A DNA stretch of 64,000 nt from Macrophomina tecta (GCA_024180945.1 JAKSGN010000003.1:1-64000); one strand, 5' to 3'; shown: positions 46,689 through 58,011, counted from the first letter of the stretch. A program made the numbers and translations. The notes: generated from the letters alone by a model not told the origin.

Positions 46689-48914
46689 CTAGCCCTTGAT
46701 ATCCGCGGCGATCTTTTCAGCCAACATGTCTGCGCGATAGTCAGCGCCGCGGAGCAAAACGCACAGCAAATCCGAGTTCCACCGCAGAAGGGAGCATTGC
46801 AGGAGCCGGGGGGGGGGGGGGGGGGGGGGGAACTCACAAACAGACGCGACCGGATGCCCCGGCGGCAAGAACGGAAACGCAGACGCATCCACCACTCTCA
46901 GCCGGCCAACCCCAAACACTCTGGCGCGCGAGTCGACAACCGCCAGCGTGTCATTCTGTCTGCCCATTTTGCACGTGGCGGCCGGATGGAAGATGGTGCC
47001 GAAGCTCTTCTTCACGAGCGCGAGCACCTCCGCGTCCGTCCTGACCTGCGGGCCGGGGAAGTACTCATCGCCGATGGTGATGTTGCGCAGCGCGGCCGTC
47101 TCAAACAGCTGCCGCGCTCTCCGGTATGCGGCAACGGCCATGGCCTGGTCGCCCGGGTGCGTGAGCCAGTTGGGGCTGATGAGCGGCGGGACCCGCGCGT
47201 CGGCCGACGCGATCGAGACGTTCCCGCGTGATAGCGGCGTGACCAGGCCCATGGCCATCGTCGCGTAGTTGTACGAGTCGCGCGGCCCGTCCGGCGGGTT
47301 GACGAAGTTCTCCTGGTATCCAAAGTAGCCGCCCACGGCGAGGAACTCGAGGTCTGGCCAGTCGGCTGGAAATTCCGCGAACGCGGATTTGATGGAGGCG
47401 GACCAATTGCCCGTCAGTGAGGCGGGCACCTTTTCCCATGCTGTGAGGGAGAATCGGAGGGTTTTGTGGTCAGTGACGGGGAAAGAGGGGAGGTGGAGTC
47501 CAGCAGACGTACCGAGGAAGTCGCCGCCCGTGCTGGCGAGGAGACCGTCCTGCTCACTTCGGAACTGCTCGATGGCATCGTAGTAATTGTTGCCGAATGC
47601 CAGCGATGATGCTGTCTGCACATTGACGCGCCAGCTGGGGCCGAAGAGGATGTGGTCCTGCAGTCGCCACCGGGCATCAGTTTACCAGTTGCCTGCCGAT
47701 AGGGATGAAAGGAAAATCGGAGGCAATGACGGAACACGGTCATGGAGACCAATAAATACTGACCCACATGTTCTGCCCGACGCCAGGCCTGTCAGCCACG
47801 ACTGGAATGTCGAACTGCTTCAACGTCTCCGCCGGACCCACACCGGACACCATCAACAGCTGCGGGGACTGGAATGCACCGGCAGATAACACAATCTCCT
47901 TGTTCGCCGAAAGCGTGTACGGGAAGCCCGCCGAGTCGACCTCGACAGCAACCGCATTCTTGTCCCCGTCAAACACGACCTTTGTCGCCATCGTGTTGAC
48001 GTACACGACGAGGTTGTCGCGGCCCAGTGCGGGGCGCAGAAACGCCGTCTCGGACGACGCGCGCTTGCCGGACTCGTGGTGCACGTTGACGAGCGGGAAC
48101 GAGGAGCCGATCAGCTCGCCGCTGGTGAAGCCGTCGCGGGGCATGATGCCCAGCTCCTTCAGGCCCTCCTGCACCCATGTGCTGAAGGCCTGCGCGTAGT
48201 TGGAGAACGTCACGGGCAGGGGCCCGTCGCCGGGCACGGCCACCGTTGCCTCGTCGTAGTGCGGCGTGGCGTTGACGCCGCGCTTGCCAATGTCGGGCGG
48301 CGTAAAGTTCAGGCTCTTCTCGAAGAAGGGCAGCAAGTTGTCCCACGCGTAGCTGTCGTCGCCCACCGCGTCCGCCCACAGCTGGTACGACTGCTTCGTG
48401 CCGCGCTGGTACGCCATGTAGTTGCGCGCCGTGCACCCGCCCAGCGTCTTGCCCCGCGCGAAATGGCTGACTGCGCCGTCGGCGCCCTGCATGTTCTCGT
48501 CAGCGGAGCTCTCTGTACTTGCTGATTGGCTGGGCTCACCGCTTGCGGTGTGGTGGTGAAGTTCCAATCCACCAACGGGTTGACGTCCGCCGGCGACTTG
48601 CCGTCCCAGTAAATATTGTTTGCCGGAATCTCGCTGTGGTTGCCGTTGGTGATCTCGTAGAAGCTGCCCGCCTCGATGACCGCCACCGACTTTGTGGGAT
48701 CTTCGGACAGCCGCGCCGCCACAGCCAGCCCAGCGTTGCCGCCGCCGACCACGATGTAGTCGTAGGTCGCGTTGACGTTGGGGGTGCCGAAGTTGTTGCC
48801 CAGAAGCCCGCGGGCTCGGAGCTGGTGGACGGGCTGGTTGAGGGCCGCAGCCCCCGCCAGGAGCGGGAGGCCCAGAGTGAAGAAGGTAAGAGGGCGGCTG
48901 CAGCGGGCGTGCAT
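46689..48914 (-). CDS. Secreted GMC family FAD oxidoreductase
   Basis: Exons 48914-48540, 48486-47764, 47657-46838 and 46729-46689 give 652 residues. The introns are 53, 106 and 108 bp. A signal peptide (hydrophobic LTFFTLGLPLLAGAAA) precedes the FAD-binding YDYIVVGGGNAGLAVAARL. GMC signature 1 is GKTLGGCTARNYM, and the substrate domain ends in HPAATCKMG and PPGHPVASVY with the catalytic His region. The tiny last exon supplies the conserved AEKIA ending. Family members oxidise alcohols or close rings in secondary metabolism (patulin PatE is one example). The cargo is unknown here. The last intron contains a 23-base homopolymer just after its donor. Two near-matches to the cluster motif lie upstream. 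Confidence 0.9.
46808..46830 (+). repeat. G23 homopolymer inside a GMC oxidoreductase intron
   Basis: Twenty-three consecutive G on the + strand. On the coding strand this is C23, starting right after the donor GTGAGTT. It is likely length-variable. Confidence 0.95.
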
Positions 48915-49138
48915 GGTTCGTGGCCCGTCGCGAAGATGTCCTACTGATGGTGGTGACTTACGACCTGGGGCGGCTCACTGGGATCTTTATACACTTCGAC
49001 GAGGCCGTGAGGCTGTGCGAATCCTTCATCCGAAGCCAATTTTGCTCGCTTGGACGGATATTCCTGAGCAGAGAGATTGAAGTCGGCCACATTGATTACC
49101 AGCCTGGTGCCTGGGCCGGTGGACAATGGTTGCGCCAC

Positions 49139-49176
49139 GGGCCCCGAGTTCGGTGCTGGTGGCTCAACTCGGATCC
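49139..49176. promoter_or_regulatory. Inverted near-matches to the cluster motif upstream of the GMC gene
   Basis: GGCCCCGAGTT (49140-49150) and AACTCGGATCC (49166-49176, GGATCCGAGTT on -) each differ by one base from GGACCCGAGTT. They are inverted and lie about 225-260 bp upstream of the GMC ATG. The rest of 48915-49461 holds no recognisable gene. Confidence 0.5.
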
Positions 49177-49461
49177 CAACAATGAAGTCTCCCTTCCTTT
49201 CGTATCGTTCGACCGGTCGCCATCGGACGGAACTTCTTCCCCCACAGAGGGTCTTGTGGTGTCTACGGTGAAAGGCAACTGCGATGCCAGAAAAACTCGG
49301 CCGGACGGGAGAGCACACGTGGGAAACAAGGGAAAGCGGAGGCTGAATGAATGTAAGATAGAATAGTCTGCACTATCGGAGGCAACTGAAATAATTTCGG
49401 CCTGGAGGAGGCAAAGAGCAAAAGGGAAAGCAAAAATCTCTCGCGCGCGACAAGACCGGCT

Positions 49462-50390
49462 TCAAGAGGATTTCGCCAAGGCACTGAGTAGGCCCTGGCG
49501 GGCTTCAGACCTGGCGGCCTCCACCTTGTCGTAGCTGAGCACGGAAGTGCCCACCGGCACATCCAGCTTTCCTTGCTTGAGGCCGAAAATGGTCTGCTCG
49601 ACATAGTCATCCACCGGCATCCCCCAGGATCGGCCGTTGCTAACGCCAGGCTGGTCATCATGCAGTTCAGCTGCGGGAGGAATGATCGTTAGCCAGTCCG
49701 GCAGCTGCTGTGGCGCAAGGAGAAGGAGGGAAGGAGAAGGAAGCCGCACATTGAACCAACGGAGGAAAAAGCTCGACAACATTGACGGCGGACCCGCTCA
49801 GCTGATCTCGCAAGCACTGGATGAAAGCGTGCAGGGCGGCCTTGGAGGCGCAGTAGTTGGGCACACGGGACAGAGGTACCAGGGCGAGCCCGGATGAAGT
49901 GCTAGCGTAGGTCGCGTCAGCGCAGCCCGTCAGCCATGCCCTCGCGAGGCGGCGGAGGCGGCGGAACTCACTACATGAGGGTGGTGGGGGCGGACTTCTG
50001 CTGCAGCAGCGGCAGGAAGGCGCGAGTCAGGGCGACGGCGCTGAGGTAGTTGACGGTCATCTCCGCCGCAACCTCGTCCATGGCCACTGTGTCGGGCTTG
50101 GAGAAATCCAGGATGCGCTGCACGCCCTGGTTGACCAGCACGCAGTCCAGGTCCGGGTGCGCGGCACCGACGCGGGCGGCGAAGGCGGGCAGGTCCGGGA
50201 TGCGCGAGAGGTCGAACTGAAAGCCGGCGGCCTTGTCGGCGCCGTGCTGGGCGACAAAGTCGTCGAGGCGGTCCTGACGGCGGCCCACGACGACGACGCG
50301 CGAGCCCTCGGCGACGAAGCGGGAGGCGAGGGCACGGCCGATGCCGCTAGTGGCGCCGAGAACAAGCACTTTCCTGTACGGGAAGGGCAT
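49462..50390 (-). CDS. Short-chain dehydrogenase/reductase (DltE-like)
   Basis: Exons 50390-49972, 49901-49750 and 49670-49462 give 259 residues. The introns are 70 and 79 bp. The second intron's ends were chosen because they restore the family's Pro-Pro...Glu-Leu-His segment. The classical SDR pattern is clear: TGxxxGIG as GATSGIGRAL, a downstream VNQGVQ in place of NNAG, SSG for the catalytic Ser, and YCASK for Tyr/Lys. It would oxidise or reduce a hydroxyl/keto group with NAD(P)H in the cytosol. One exact GGACCCGAGTT sits 76 bp upstream of the ATG, supporting membership in the polyketide cluster. Confidence 0.88.
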
Positions 50391-50465
50391 GGCGAGAGGC
50401 GGAGGGGTCCTGGTGCGGCGGAGAGGCAGCGGCAGCGCAGAGCCCTGAAATAGGCGGCCGCTGGC

Positions 50466-50476
50466 GGACCCGAGTT
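50466..50476 (+). promoter_or_regulatory. GGACCCGAGTT site in the SDR promoter
   Basis: An exact match to the cluster motif, 76 bp upstream of the SDR start codon. It lies in the 226-bp gap below the Myb-like gene's stop. Confidence 0.65.
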
Positions 50477-50616
50477 GGACGGGCGGGCGGGCGGGCTCGG
50501 ATGCAGACAGACGACAACACATGGGACATGCACATGCACGCATACGGGCTGAGCAGGGGGAAGGCGTTGCCGGGTAAACGAGGCTGCGCCGCGGGCGGGG
50601 CGGCCACAATTAATTT

Positions 50617-51633
50617 CTACGTGGGTAGCGCGTCGTCCCCCACCACCCGGATCTTGACCTTGACATTGGCCGTGAACAGTGCGTTGATGACGTGCCCAAC
50701 GGCATCGGACTGCACGTCCTCGATGATCAACGTCACCTTGTTGCCCGGCGGCCGCGGCGGGGTCCAGCCGGGATGCAGATCCGCCGCGAAGTCCAGCGGC
50801 AGCGAGAGCTGGTCCAGCCCCGGCAGCGCCCAGGGCGGCAGAGGCTCGGGCGCTCCCGCCGCGCCCTGCATCAGCTCGAGCGCGAACGCGTCGCCGCCTG
50901 CCGCCAGCAGCGCTGGGTCGCTGGCGCTCATGGCTGCGTCGCCGTCCGCCGCCGCCGCGCCGCCGCCGCCGGCGGGCTCGCAGCTGCTCCTGCTGCTCCC
51001 GCCCTCGCTCTGCGCCGCGCGCCGCGACCGCTCGCGGCCCAGCTTGGTGTGCCGGTTCTTCAGGTCGGTCGCCGACCGCCCCGGCAGGCACGTGTCGCGG
51101 ATCAAGGTCCAGCTGTGGCCGTGCGCTGCCACCGCCGCCAGCAGCCGCTCGTCGTCGGCGCGCGTCCACTCGCTGCGCTCGAGCCCGGGGTCGAGGAAGT
51201 TCTGCCAGCGTTTGGCGCACTCTGCAGCCGTCTGTTATCATCGTCCGCGCACGAGCAGGGGGAGGGGGCGCAACGCACGGTCGGCGTGCCGGGAACCCAC
51301 CGCCTCGGCCACCAGCGTCCAGCGCAGGCCCACGCGGTCGACGGCCGCCTGCAACCGCGCGTCCTCGCCCGCCGTCCACGCGCCCTTGCGCATTGCGCCG
51401 CTGAGCTTGCTCCACCGCTTGCGGCAGTCTTTGTTCGTGCGCCCCGGCAGCTTGGATGCGACGGCGTTCCAATCCTTGAGCTGGCCGAACTGGGCCGCTG
51501 GATCCCGTTCAGCACACACCCGCCCCACCCCCGTCCGGCTTCAGTGCTCACCTTGCAGCTCTGCTTCGGCGCGCAGCACGCGGTCTTCGTCGTCGGTCCA
51601 CCAAACCCGTTGCCTGGGAGCCGTCGTGCTCAT
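50617..51633 (-). CDS. Myb-like DNA-binding protein with three SANT/Myb repeats
   Basis: Exons 51633-51552, 51497-51301 and 51231-50617 give 297 residues. The introns are 54 and 69 bp. Repeat 1 runs from QRVWWTDDEDRVL to LPGRTNKDCRKRW, repeat 2 from KGAWTAGEDARL to TAAECAKRW across intron 2, and repeat 3 from SEWTRADDERLL to LPGRSATDLKNRH. Each has the spaced Trp residues of the Myb fold. The C-terminal half is Ala/Gly/Pro-rich, ending in a more ordered segment (NKVTLIIEDVQSD). It is embedded between SDR and P450. I saw no RGACCCGAGTY site in its promoter, although all its structural neighbours have one, which suits a cluster regulator. It may equally be an unrelated resident. Confidence 0.82.
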
Positions 51634-51900
51634 GTTTCAGGGGATTGCTGGCTGGTTGGCTCGTGGTGGCCTCTTTGCCGCCCTATATATACAAGCCTTA
51701 TCCGTGCCACCGATCCTTCAGGCGCCCAGCCTGGAGCGAGGCTTGACCGCGGCGCTTATGTTGAACAAGCAATGGCTCCCCGGCGAGGCAGGGAACGGCG
51801 CGGTCCGAGCCCGGCTGCTCGCCCTGCGATTGGCCCGACATCGTCACGGCTGCTATCGCCGCCCGCTCGCCCAGCCTCGGTCCTCCGCCCGCGCCGTTGG

Positions 51901-53731
51901 CTAAATCCTGCTGCACTGCTGCCTCTTCTTCACCTGCACCCGCAATCCTTCCTGCGCCACGAACCAACAATTTTCCACCCGCCATGCCTCCGCGTCCACC
52001 AATTGGAACTGCCGCTTTTGCGTGAGCATCCGCCACGACCGGGCGTCGACAACGGCGTTGCTTACCTCGTATGCCTGCACCAGGCTCGGCACCACCTTTA
52101 GCATTTCGAGATTCGCGATGTTGCGTCCCAGGCACTGTCGCCTGCCCGCTCCAAACTGACATCCCTACCGCGTCAGCCTCCGTCCCCGGCCTTCGGGCGT
52201 CGCGTTCGGCGAGCTTACCGTCATGATACTGGCCTCCATACGCTTCCGACGCTCCTCGTCCCCGACCAGCCAGCGCCCGGGATTCCACTCGTCGGCGTCT
52301 TCGCCAAACGTGGGCCGGTGTCTGTTGGCCACCCATCCGCTCATGCCAATCACCGTGCCCCCGGGAAGGTGTTTGCCGGAGATGGTCGCCCCGCCAGCTG
52401 GCACCACACGTTCCAGAGGCAACCCAAATGGCGCATGCATGCGGATTCCTTCCTTCACGCAGGCCGCAAGATACGGGAGCTCTCGCACCTCGCTCCACTT
52501 GCATGGCTGCGACAACTGCCCGCGCCGCGCCGCTTCGTCCAGCTCTTCGCGCAACCGCTGCATCGTGTCTTCGTTCCGGAGCAGATGGTACCAGAGGCAC
52601 CTCAACACCGCCGCCGTGGAGTCGCTACCTGCCGTGATGTTGGAGAACACCCATACGGTGACCGCCCTACGATAATGTCAGCGCATCAGCCCATTCCCCC
52701 GAATGGGATCGCAGCCACAGTCCGCCTTACCAGTCCGGCACCGAGGAGTCCGTTGCCTGCGCCTCGACAAACCGTGACAAGAAGTCCCGCGGGTTTGCCT
52801 CGCTCGCAGCGGCCCAGCTCTTCTCGACCGCCCGCCTCTCGGCAACGCGCTTGGCCGCGAACGCCATGATGGGGGACGCGGTCGACGGCCAGAACCGCAC
52901 GAGCAGCGGGTTTTTGTTCCAGAATCGATCGATCCACGGCATCTGCGTCACCGGGGCGGCGGCCTTGAAATGCTTCCAGATGCTGCCCATGACCCCGTCG
53001 ACGTCGGCGCCGCGGTCGAGGAAGCCGAACTTGCGCGAGAAGGTCAGCTCGCCCATGACATCGAAGGCAAAGTACTGCAGCCAGTGGCCCAAGTCGCAGA
53101 CCGATGCCTCCGGCTTCTCCGACGCGAACCGCCGATCCAGCTGGGCGAGCAGCAGTCGGATCGTGTCGTCGACGTACGGCTCGAAGGTCACCAGGTTGCT
53201 CATCGAGAAGATGCCCGCGATCGGCCGTTTCAGAGCGCGGTGCACATCCTCGTCGTCGGTGCCGAAGAGACTGGGCAGGGACTTGCCGCGCGTGTAGGGA
53301 AGGAGAACTTTGTAGAACGGGCCCTGTCGTTTCCCTTCCGTCAGCATGCATCCGTTTCCTCCCCGGCCCTCTGTCTCTCCCACCAGCGCTGGCCGTGCGT
53401 CCATTCGTGCACTCACCTTTCCGTACTCTCGTCCTTTGAGTGGGTAGATTGTCGGGATCTGGCTTGGGTCCGCGCACGACACCATGCCCGGCCCGAAGCG
53501 CACCAGGTCGCCGTACTGCCCGTGCAGTTCCGCATGGATCTCATGCGCCCGCTTCGACAGCACCCAGCACACGCGGGGCAGGTTGCTGAAGCCCGCGAGG
53601 AAGGGCCCCGGCACGTGTCGCAGCTTCAAGTAGCTTTGCAGCGTCGCAAAGGCGTAGAAAAGAACGCCGGAGAAGACGAGCAGCGCGGCGGCGCTGACGA
53701 CACGCGCGACGTCGTCGTCGTCGAGCTGCAT
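51901..53731 (-). CDS. Cytochrome P450 monooxygenase (pisatin demethylase/benzoate hydroxylase-like)
   Basis: Exons 53731-53417, 53323-52731, 52666-52219 and 52155-51901 give 536 residues. The introns are 93, 64 and 63 bp. The N-terminal membrane anchor is VVSAAALLVFSGVLFYAF. Other landmarks are the Pro-rich hinge RHVPGPFLAG, the I-helix AGSDST, the K-helix KEGIR (ExxR), NPGRW, and the haem loop FGAGRRQCLG with its Cys ligand. The segment around GPGMVSCADPSQIPTIY resembles the pisatin-demethylase-like group. It would hydroxylate or demethylate the polyketide at the ER. The first intron is 93 bp with no in-frame stop, so a retained-intron form would add 31 residues before the conserved GPFYK. 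Confidence 0.92.
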
Positions 53732-53858
53732 GCTTGGAGATGATAGACCGAATGGGAATCACTGAGTTGAAGGTGGACTTCTACACTCGACGGCAGTTAA
53801 GAGTTGAGACGAACCGCGTTCCGTGGTAGATCTAATGTATGAGCAGACACTGCTTGAC

Positions 53859-53913
53859 GGACCCGAGTTCGGGGTCGTGCGCCCGCGATGTAGGATGAGT
53901 AAGACCCGAGTCT
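53859..53913 (+). promoter_or_regulatory. RGACCCGAGTY pair in the P450 promoter
   Basis: GGACCCGAGTT (53859-53869) and the palindromic AGACCCGAGTCT (53902-53913) lie about 130-185 bp upstream of the P450 ATG. No gene is recognised in the rest of 53732-54305. Confidence 0.65.
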
Positions 53914-54305
53914 GTCTCCTTTGTGAAGGGTACACCGGCCACGCGCTCAAGGCGAGACGCAGCTCGTGCCTTGCGGGCTGCACATGGAGCAAACTTCGAG
54001 TGATCTGTCAGAGGAGAACTGGGTCTGGCGCGACTCTCGGCATATGACAATGCCCTGCAAAGGTTGACCTCGACTCCTCATGCTTATCATCTACTGCCGC
54101 CGAAGTGAAGTCAGATAGTCCGGAAAGATTGTACGAGCCGGTAAGAACCCGGGATATAACATGCAGTTTGTGCAAGACGTCTACACAGGCAGGCACTGTA
54201 AGAAGGAAATGACGAGTGGCGCCAACGAGCGGCACGACGAGAAATGGAATTCAGCAACAATACAACGACTGTTCACATCGACAAATCACGCCTTGGGCGG
54301 AGCAA

Positions 54306-55531
54306 TCACCGCGGCTCCACGTACGACGCCCTGATCCTTTTCAGCATGTGCTCCTCCACCGTCGGCCACTTCTGTCCCTGGCCACTCCCATCCAGCGGCG
54401 CGAGCGGACAATCCAAATTGCCGTCGTAGAAGAAGACGACGGAGTAGCGATCGCGGTCGGCAGAACGGTTCACGACGCGGTGCACGCTGCTCTTGTACGC
54501 GCCGCGCGTCCACATGGCCAGCATGTCGCCGACATTGACCACGACCGCGTCGGCGCGCGGCGGCACGCCCACCCAGCGCTCGCTCGCCTGGTCCTGCACC
54601 TCCAGCCCGCCGGTCGCGTCCTGCAGCAGCAGCGTGACAGCGCCGAAGTCCGTGTGCGCGCTCGCGCCGATGCGGCACTCGTCGCGCGAGCCGCCGCCGC
54701 CCTGCCGCGCGGGCGGATAGTGCAGCAAGCGCATCGGGGCGGCCGGCACGCCCGCCATGAAGCCGTCAAACACGCGCGGCCCGTGCGGGAGCGTGCGCGC
54801 GATGATCTCGAGCACCGTCCGCGCGAGCGCGTGCGCGGCGGCGAAGTAGGCCTCGACCGGCGCGCGGAAGGCGGCCGCCGGCAGCGAGGCCGGCCACACG
54901 TTGGCGCCCATGTTGAAGCGGCGGGCGACGACCCGCGGGTCGGAGAGCGGGAGGTCGGGCCCGGTGAAGAAGCTCTGCCGGGGGGGGACGGGGGCCTCGC
55001 GTCAGCCACTGCACTCCGTACCGTACCGGCCAGCGGCCGTGTCTCTTCTCATCGGCAACTTACCTCCTTCAGGTCCGGCAGCGTCGCTTGCCCCTCTTCG
55101 TACGACTGCGACCCCATCGCCTCGTACCCGCGGTGCCCGGGATACTGCCGCATGTCCAGCGCTGCCTTCTCCGCCGCCGGCAGCCCGAAGAACGCGCGCG
55201 CCGCGCCGAAGATGGCGGCGCGCTCGGCCGCGGACGGCACCCCGGCCCCGGTCAGCTGGAAGAAGCCCGTATGCTGGCACGCGGCGCGCACCGCGTCGAC
55301 AACGCCCTGCGCGCCCGGCGAGGACGGGTCGCGGACATAGGGCGTCAGGTCGACGGTTGGAATGGTGATGGGCGGCTGCGCGGAAGCGGCTGGGGCGGAT
55401 TGCGTGGACGAAAACCGCTGGCCGGGCGGAAGAAACGGGCCGGTGGTGGGTGAGCGGAGAGACCTGAGGGCAGGGGGGATGGCGACTCGAGCCCGGATGG
55501 TGGGGAGAAGGTTGCATCTGCGTGCTGCCAT
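54306..55531 (-). CDS. 2-oxoglutarate/Fe(II)-dependent dioxygenase
   Basis: Exons 55531-55064 and 54974-54306 give 378 residues, with an 89-bp intron. The start MAARRC at 55531 opens an Arg/Ser-rich stretch that could be a mitochondrial presequence. The DIOX_N region begins ITIPTVDLTPY, and GFFQLTGAGVP is the typical N-terminal motif. The iron facial triad is HTDFG (His and Asp) plus HRVVN (His), and RDRYSVVFF gives the 2OG-binding Arg and Ser. All catalytic residues are present. Such enzymes hydroxylate, desaturate or rearrange small molecules. It is the outermost gene carrying the cluster motif on the right. Confidence 0.9.
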
Positions 55532-55922
55532 TTCATATGTCGATGTGCCTGAATAGTGTGCCAAACACGGCAAATTGGGTGTCCTAGCCCTGCGAAAAAG
55601 TGAAGGGAACCAACTGATAAAAGTAAAGCGGTAAGCTGATTTTTCATCTGCAAGCCCGCGTCCCTGCCCGGGGCAGACGCGTGTGTGCTCTACCTCGACC
55701 TTCTATCTCTAATGTTACTCGGTTCCCGCAGACATGGCTTGGAAAGGCGTGTTGCGCGCGGCCTCGAGCCGGCGTAAGATTGCAGGGGTAACGCTGCATC
55801 GCACGTCGCCGCGTGCTTTGGATCGAAGCAGGAGGCGGCTTACTGGTAGCTCGTGAGCCGCGAGTTTGTGGCCTGAGCTAGATTGTCTTTTGCTGTCAGC
55901 ATCTCCCGAATATTGCCCCGCG

Positions 55923-55939
55923 GGACCCGACTTGGGTCC
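55923..55939. promoter_or_regulatory. Palindromic GGACCC-GACTT-GGGTCC upstream of the dioxygenase
   Basis: A perfect 6-bp inverted repeat around GACTT. GGACCCGACTT is one base from the cluster consensus. It is about 390 bp upstream of the dioxygenase ATG, further than in the other genes, and is the last copy I can find on the right. Confidence 0.5.
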
Positions 55940-55940
55940 C

Positions 55941-57848
55941 TTCCAATCCTCCCTCCTACGGATGTTCGACGAAGCGCATAGAGAGTAATTATAAAATTTT
56001 ATTATAGGATACTAGACCTTTGAATTAACCACGAAGGTTAGGATATCTAGCTACGAAGCGTATTTTATATGTCTAAAGGAGATATACTAATCTATAGATT
56101 GTAGTTAGAGTTGGATTTATCTATTTTCTAGATTACTCTTTCTCTTGGATTGATGCAAAGGCTTTCGATTCAAGGCGGGCCGCAAACGTAACTTCTTACA
56201 TGTGTGCTTCAGCTTCGCTTCTTAGCTATGTGTTGGGATATAACTCAATCAATTCGCACTGAATAACTGTGCGGCGCCGTGCTTTTTTCAGTCCAACACT
56301 ATGTGTTGAACTTGGTGGAAAAATTGATGAGATTCTCGGTGATAGACAGGAATAAGAAGGGGTGCCCTCTTATATCCGTGCCACTAACGCTAGCTATACT
56401 ACTGAGACACTTGTGAAGCTAACTAGTATAGTTATAACGCTCGTGAAACCGCTATTCCAACACTATGCCTAATGTTCTTGAACAACCCACCCTCCCAAGA
56501 AGCCCCTAGGGCACCCTTTGGACATCTGTTCATTGACTTGATGGACAAAGCAACTGGCAGGTACCTGCACTGCGTATGATACTAGATCTGGCCCTCCAGA
56601 AGCTTTATTTCATAATAGCTGAGTGCAGTAGAGCAGATTCCACTAACGGCGATGTCCAGACCGGTCATACTCTAGAAATTCCATCACGACTATCGGCATT
56701 CGGGCACAGGATGAGGCGATGGCGGTGTAAGTTTACTGTTGAATCATTTTTGTCGCCTCTCTGACACCGAAGTCCCCAGATTCCCAAATGCGTAAGAAAT
56801 CGAGGACCAATTTGCTATGGGCAGATTTTCGACAGCCGACCCTAGCGGTGCGTCTACCCAATGTCGACCATCATGAACCGTTCCTCGTTCCCTCAAATCG
56901 GTCGAACCCGCGAAGTGAGGGTGGTTGCCTTGTCTCAAGGCCCAATGAGTTGATTGGTCATTTACGAGTCAGCAATCAACCCCTCTGTAGTCGACTTTCT
57001 TTCAGGCGCCCAACATGCCCCCCTTTCCATGATTCAACCCTCAGTCATTGCGTTCAGGTAGTCGACCGCAAGCACAGCATAGCGCACCGCGGGCGTAGCT
57101 AGCTGCAGATATTTGGTTACTTCCACATTCTTCTCCTTTGTTTGGCCTCGGGAATCTCGAATGATAAGCTCATCAGCATATACCCGATATAAGTTACTAT
57201 AGAGCCCTCACGACTGCCGCTGGTAGCAGAGTTTGCGTTGTATACCTTTTATTCTCCGCTCAACACGTCTTCTGCCCTTAGACTCTCACCTCCCCTTCAT
57301 TAGGAGGTGTTCTCTCGGTAACGTCGTCGGAAATTTGCACATCACCCATTCGGGATAAAGACTATTCTACTACCCTCTAACAAGACCTCTCCGAGTATAA
57401 TTATTGCTATGATCTCTTCCAACTCAGCGGTGATCCTTCGGCCATGAGTCAACCCCGTTGGGCTAACGGAGCTATTGTCAGATAAACTTTAGCTACGACT
57501 CGTATTCGGTCTCTTGGCGAATTGTTGGGATGCCGTAGTACCACACGAAAACCCTATCAAGAAAGGGAGTACTCACTAACATGTAAACGTTTACATATGG
57601 CAAAATATAATCTGGCCAGCCAGCGGAAAACGCACTTCTCTTGAATAGAAACACAGGTCAGGCAGTAGGTAAGGTAGAATCGAGTAAGCACTCGTCATAT
57701 ACTTTCTAGTAATAGTTGATGTTTGATTGATACTTTCGTTTATACCTATTCATGACTCCATTCGCCCTGGATATACTTTTGCCATGGGCCGCTCGTGACT
57801 TGGTTATGTCTTACCTGTAACTTGGCTCACATTTCCTAGTGTCTTAGG
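55941..57848. other. Gene-poor, AT-richer tract
   Basis: No convincing gene. It contains a solo LTR (56231-56462). The - strand around 57100-57250 has a Copia-RT-like YADELII fragment without enough context to call. Stops are dense in all frames, consistent with old degenerate repeats. It separates the polyketide cluster from the genes to the right. Confidence 0.55.
56231..56462. mobile_element. Solo LTR (Copia-like) with 5-bp target duplication
   Basis: A 232-bp sequence beginning TGTTGGGATA and ending TATTCCAACA. These are short inverted ends of the TG...CA type. It is flanked by CTATG at 56226-56230 and 56463-56467. No internal coding region lies inside, so this is probably the product of LTR-LTR recombination. 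Confidence 0.75.
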
Positions 57849-58011
57849 ATGACGCGGCTTGTTCTTCTACCACAATGCGACCCTTCCAGGGCGAGATGTG
57901 TATTGTATCCTGGATGCCGTGACGACTATAAAGCCTGGCTTCATCATTCTACAGATGGTTCTCTCACACATCCGCTTCCACTTCTTTGCTCAACTACCAC
58001 TGCCATCCGCA

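Noticed and set aside
50501..52101. Long + strand frames (467-469 residues) opposite the Myb-like gene
   Set aside because: They complement GC-rich exons and introns of the Myb-like gene and have no domain features.
57100..57250. Copia-like reverse transcriptase fragment on the - strand
   Set aside because: Only a YADELII-like stretch is visible. The flanking RT motifs are not recognisable, so it is mentioned but not called.
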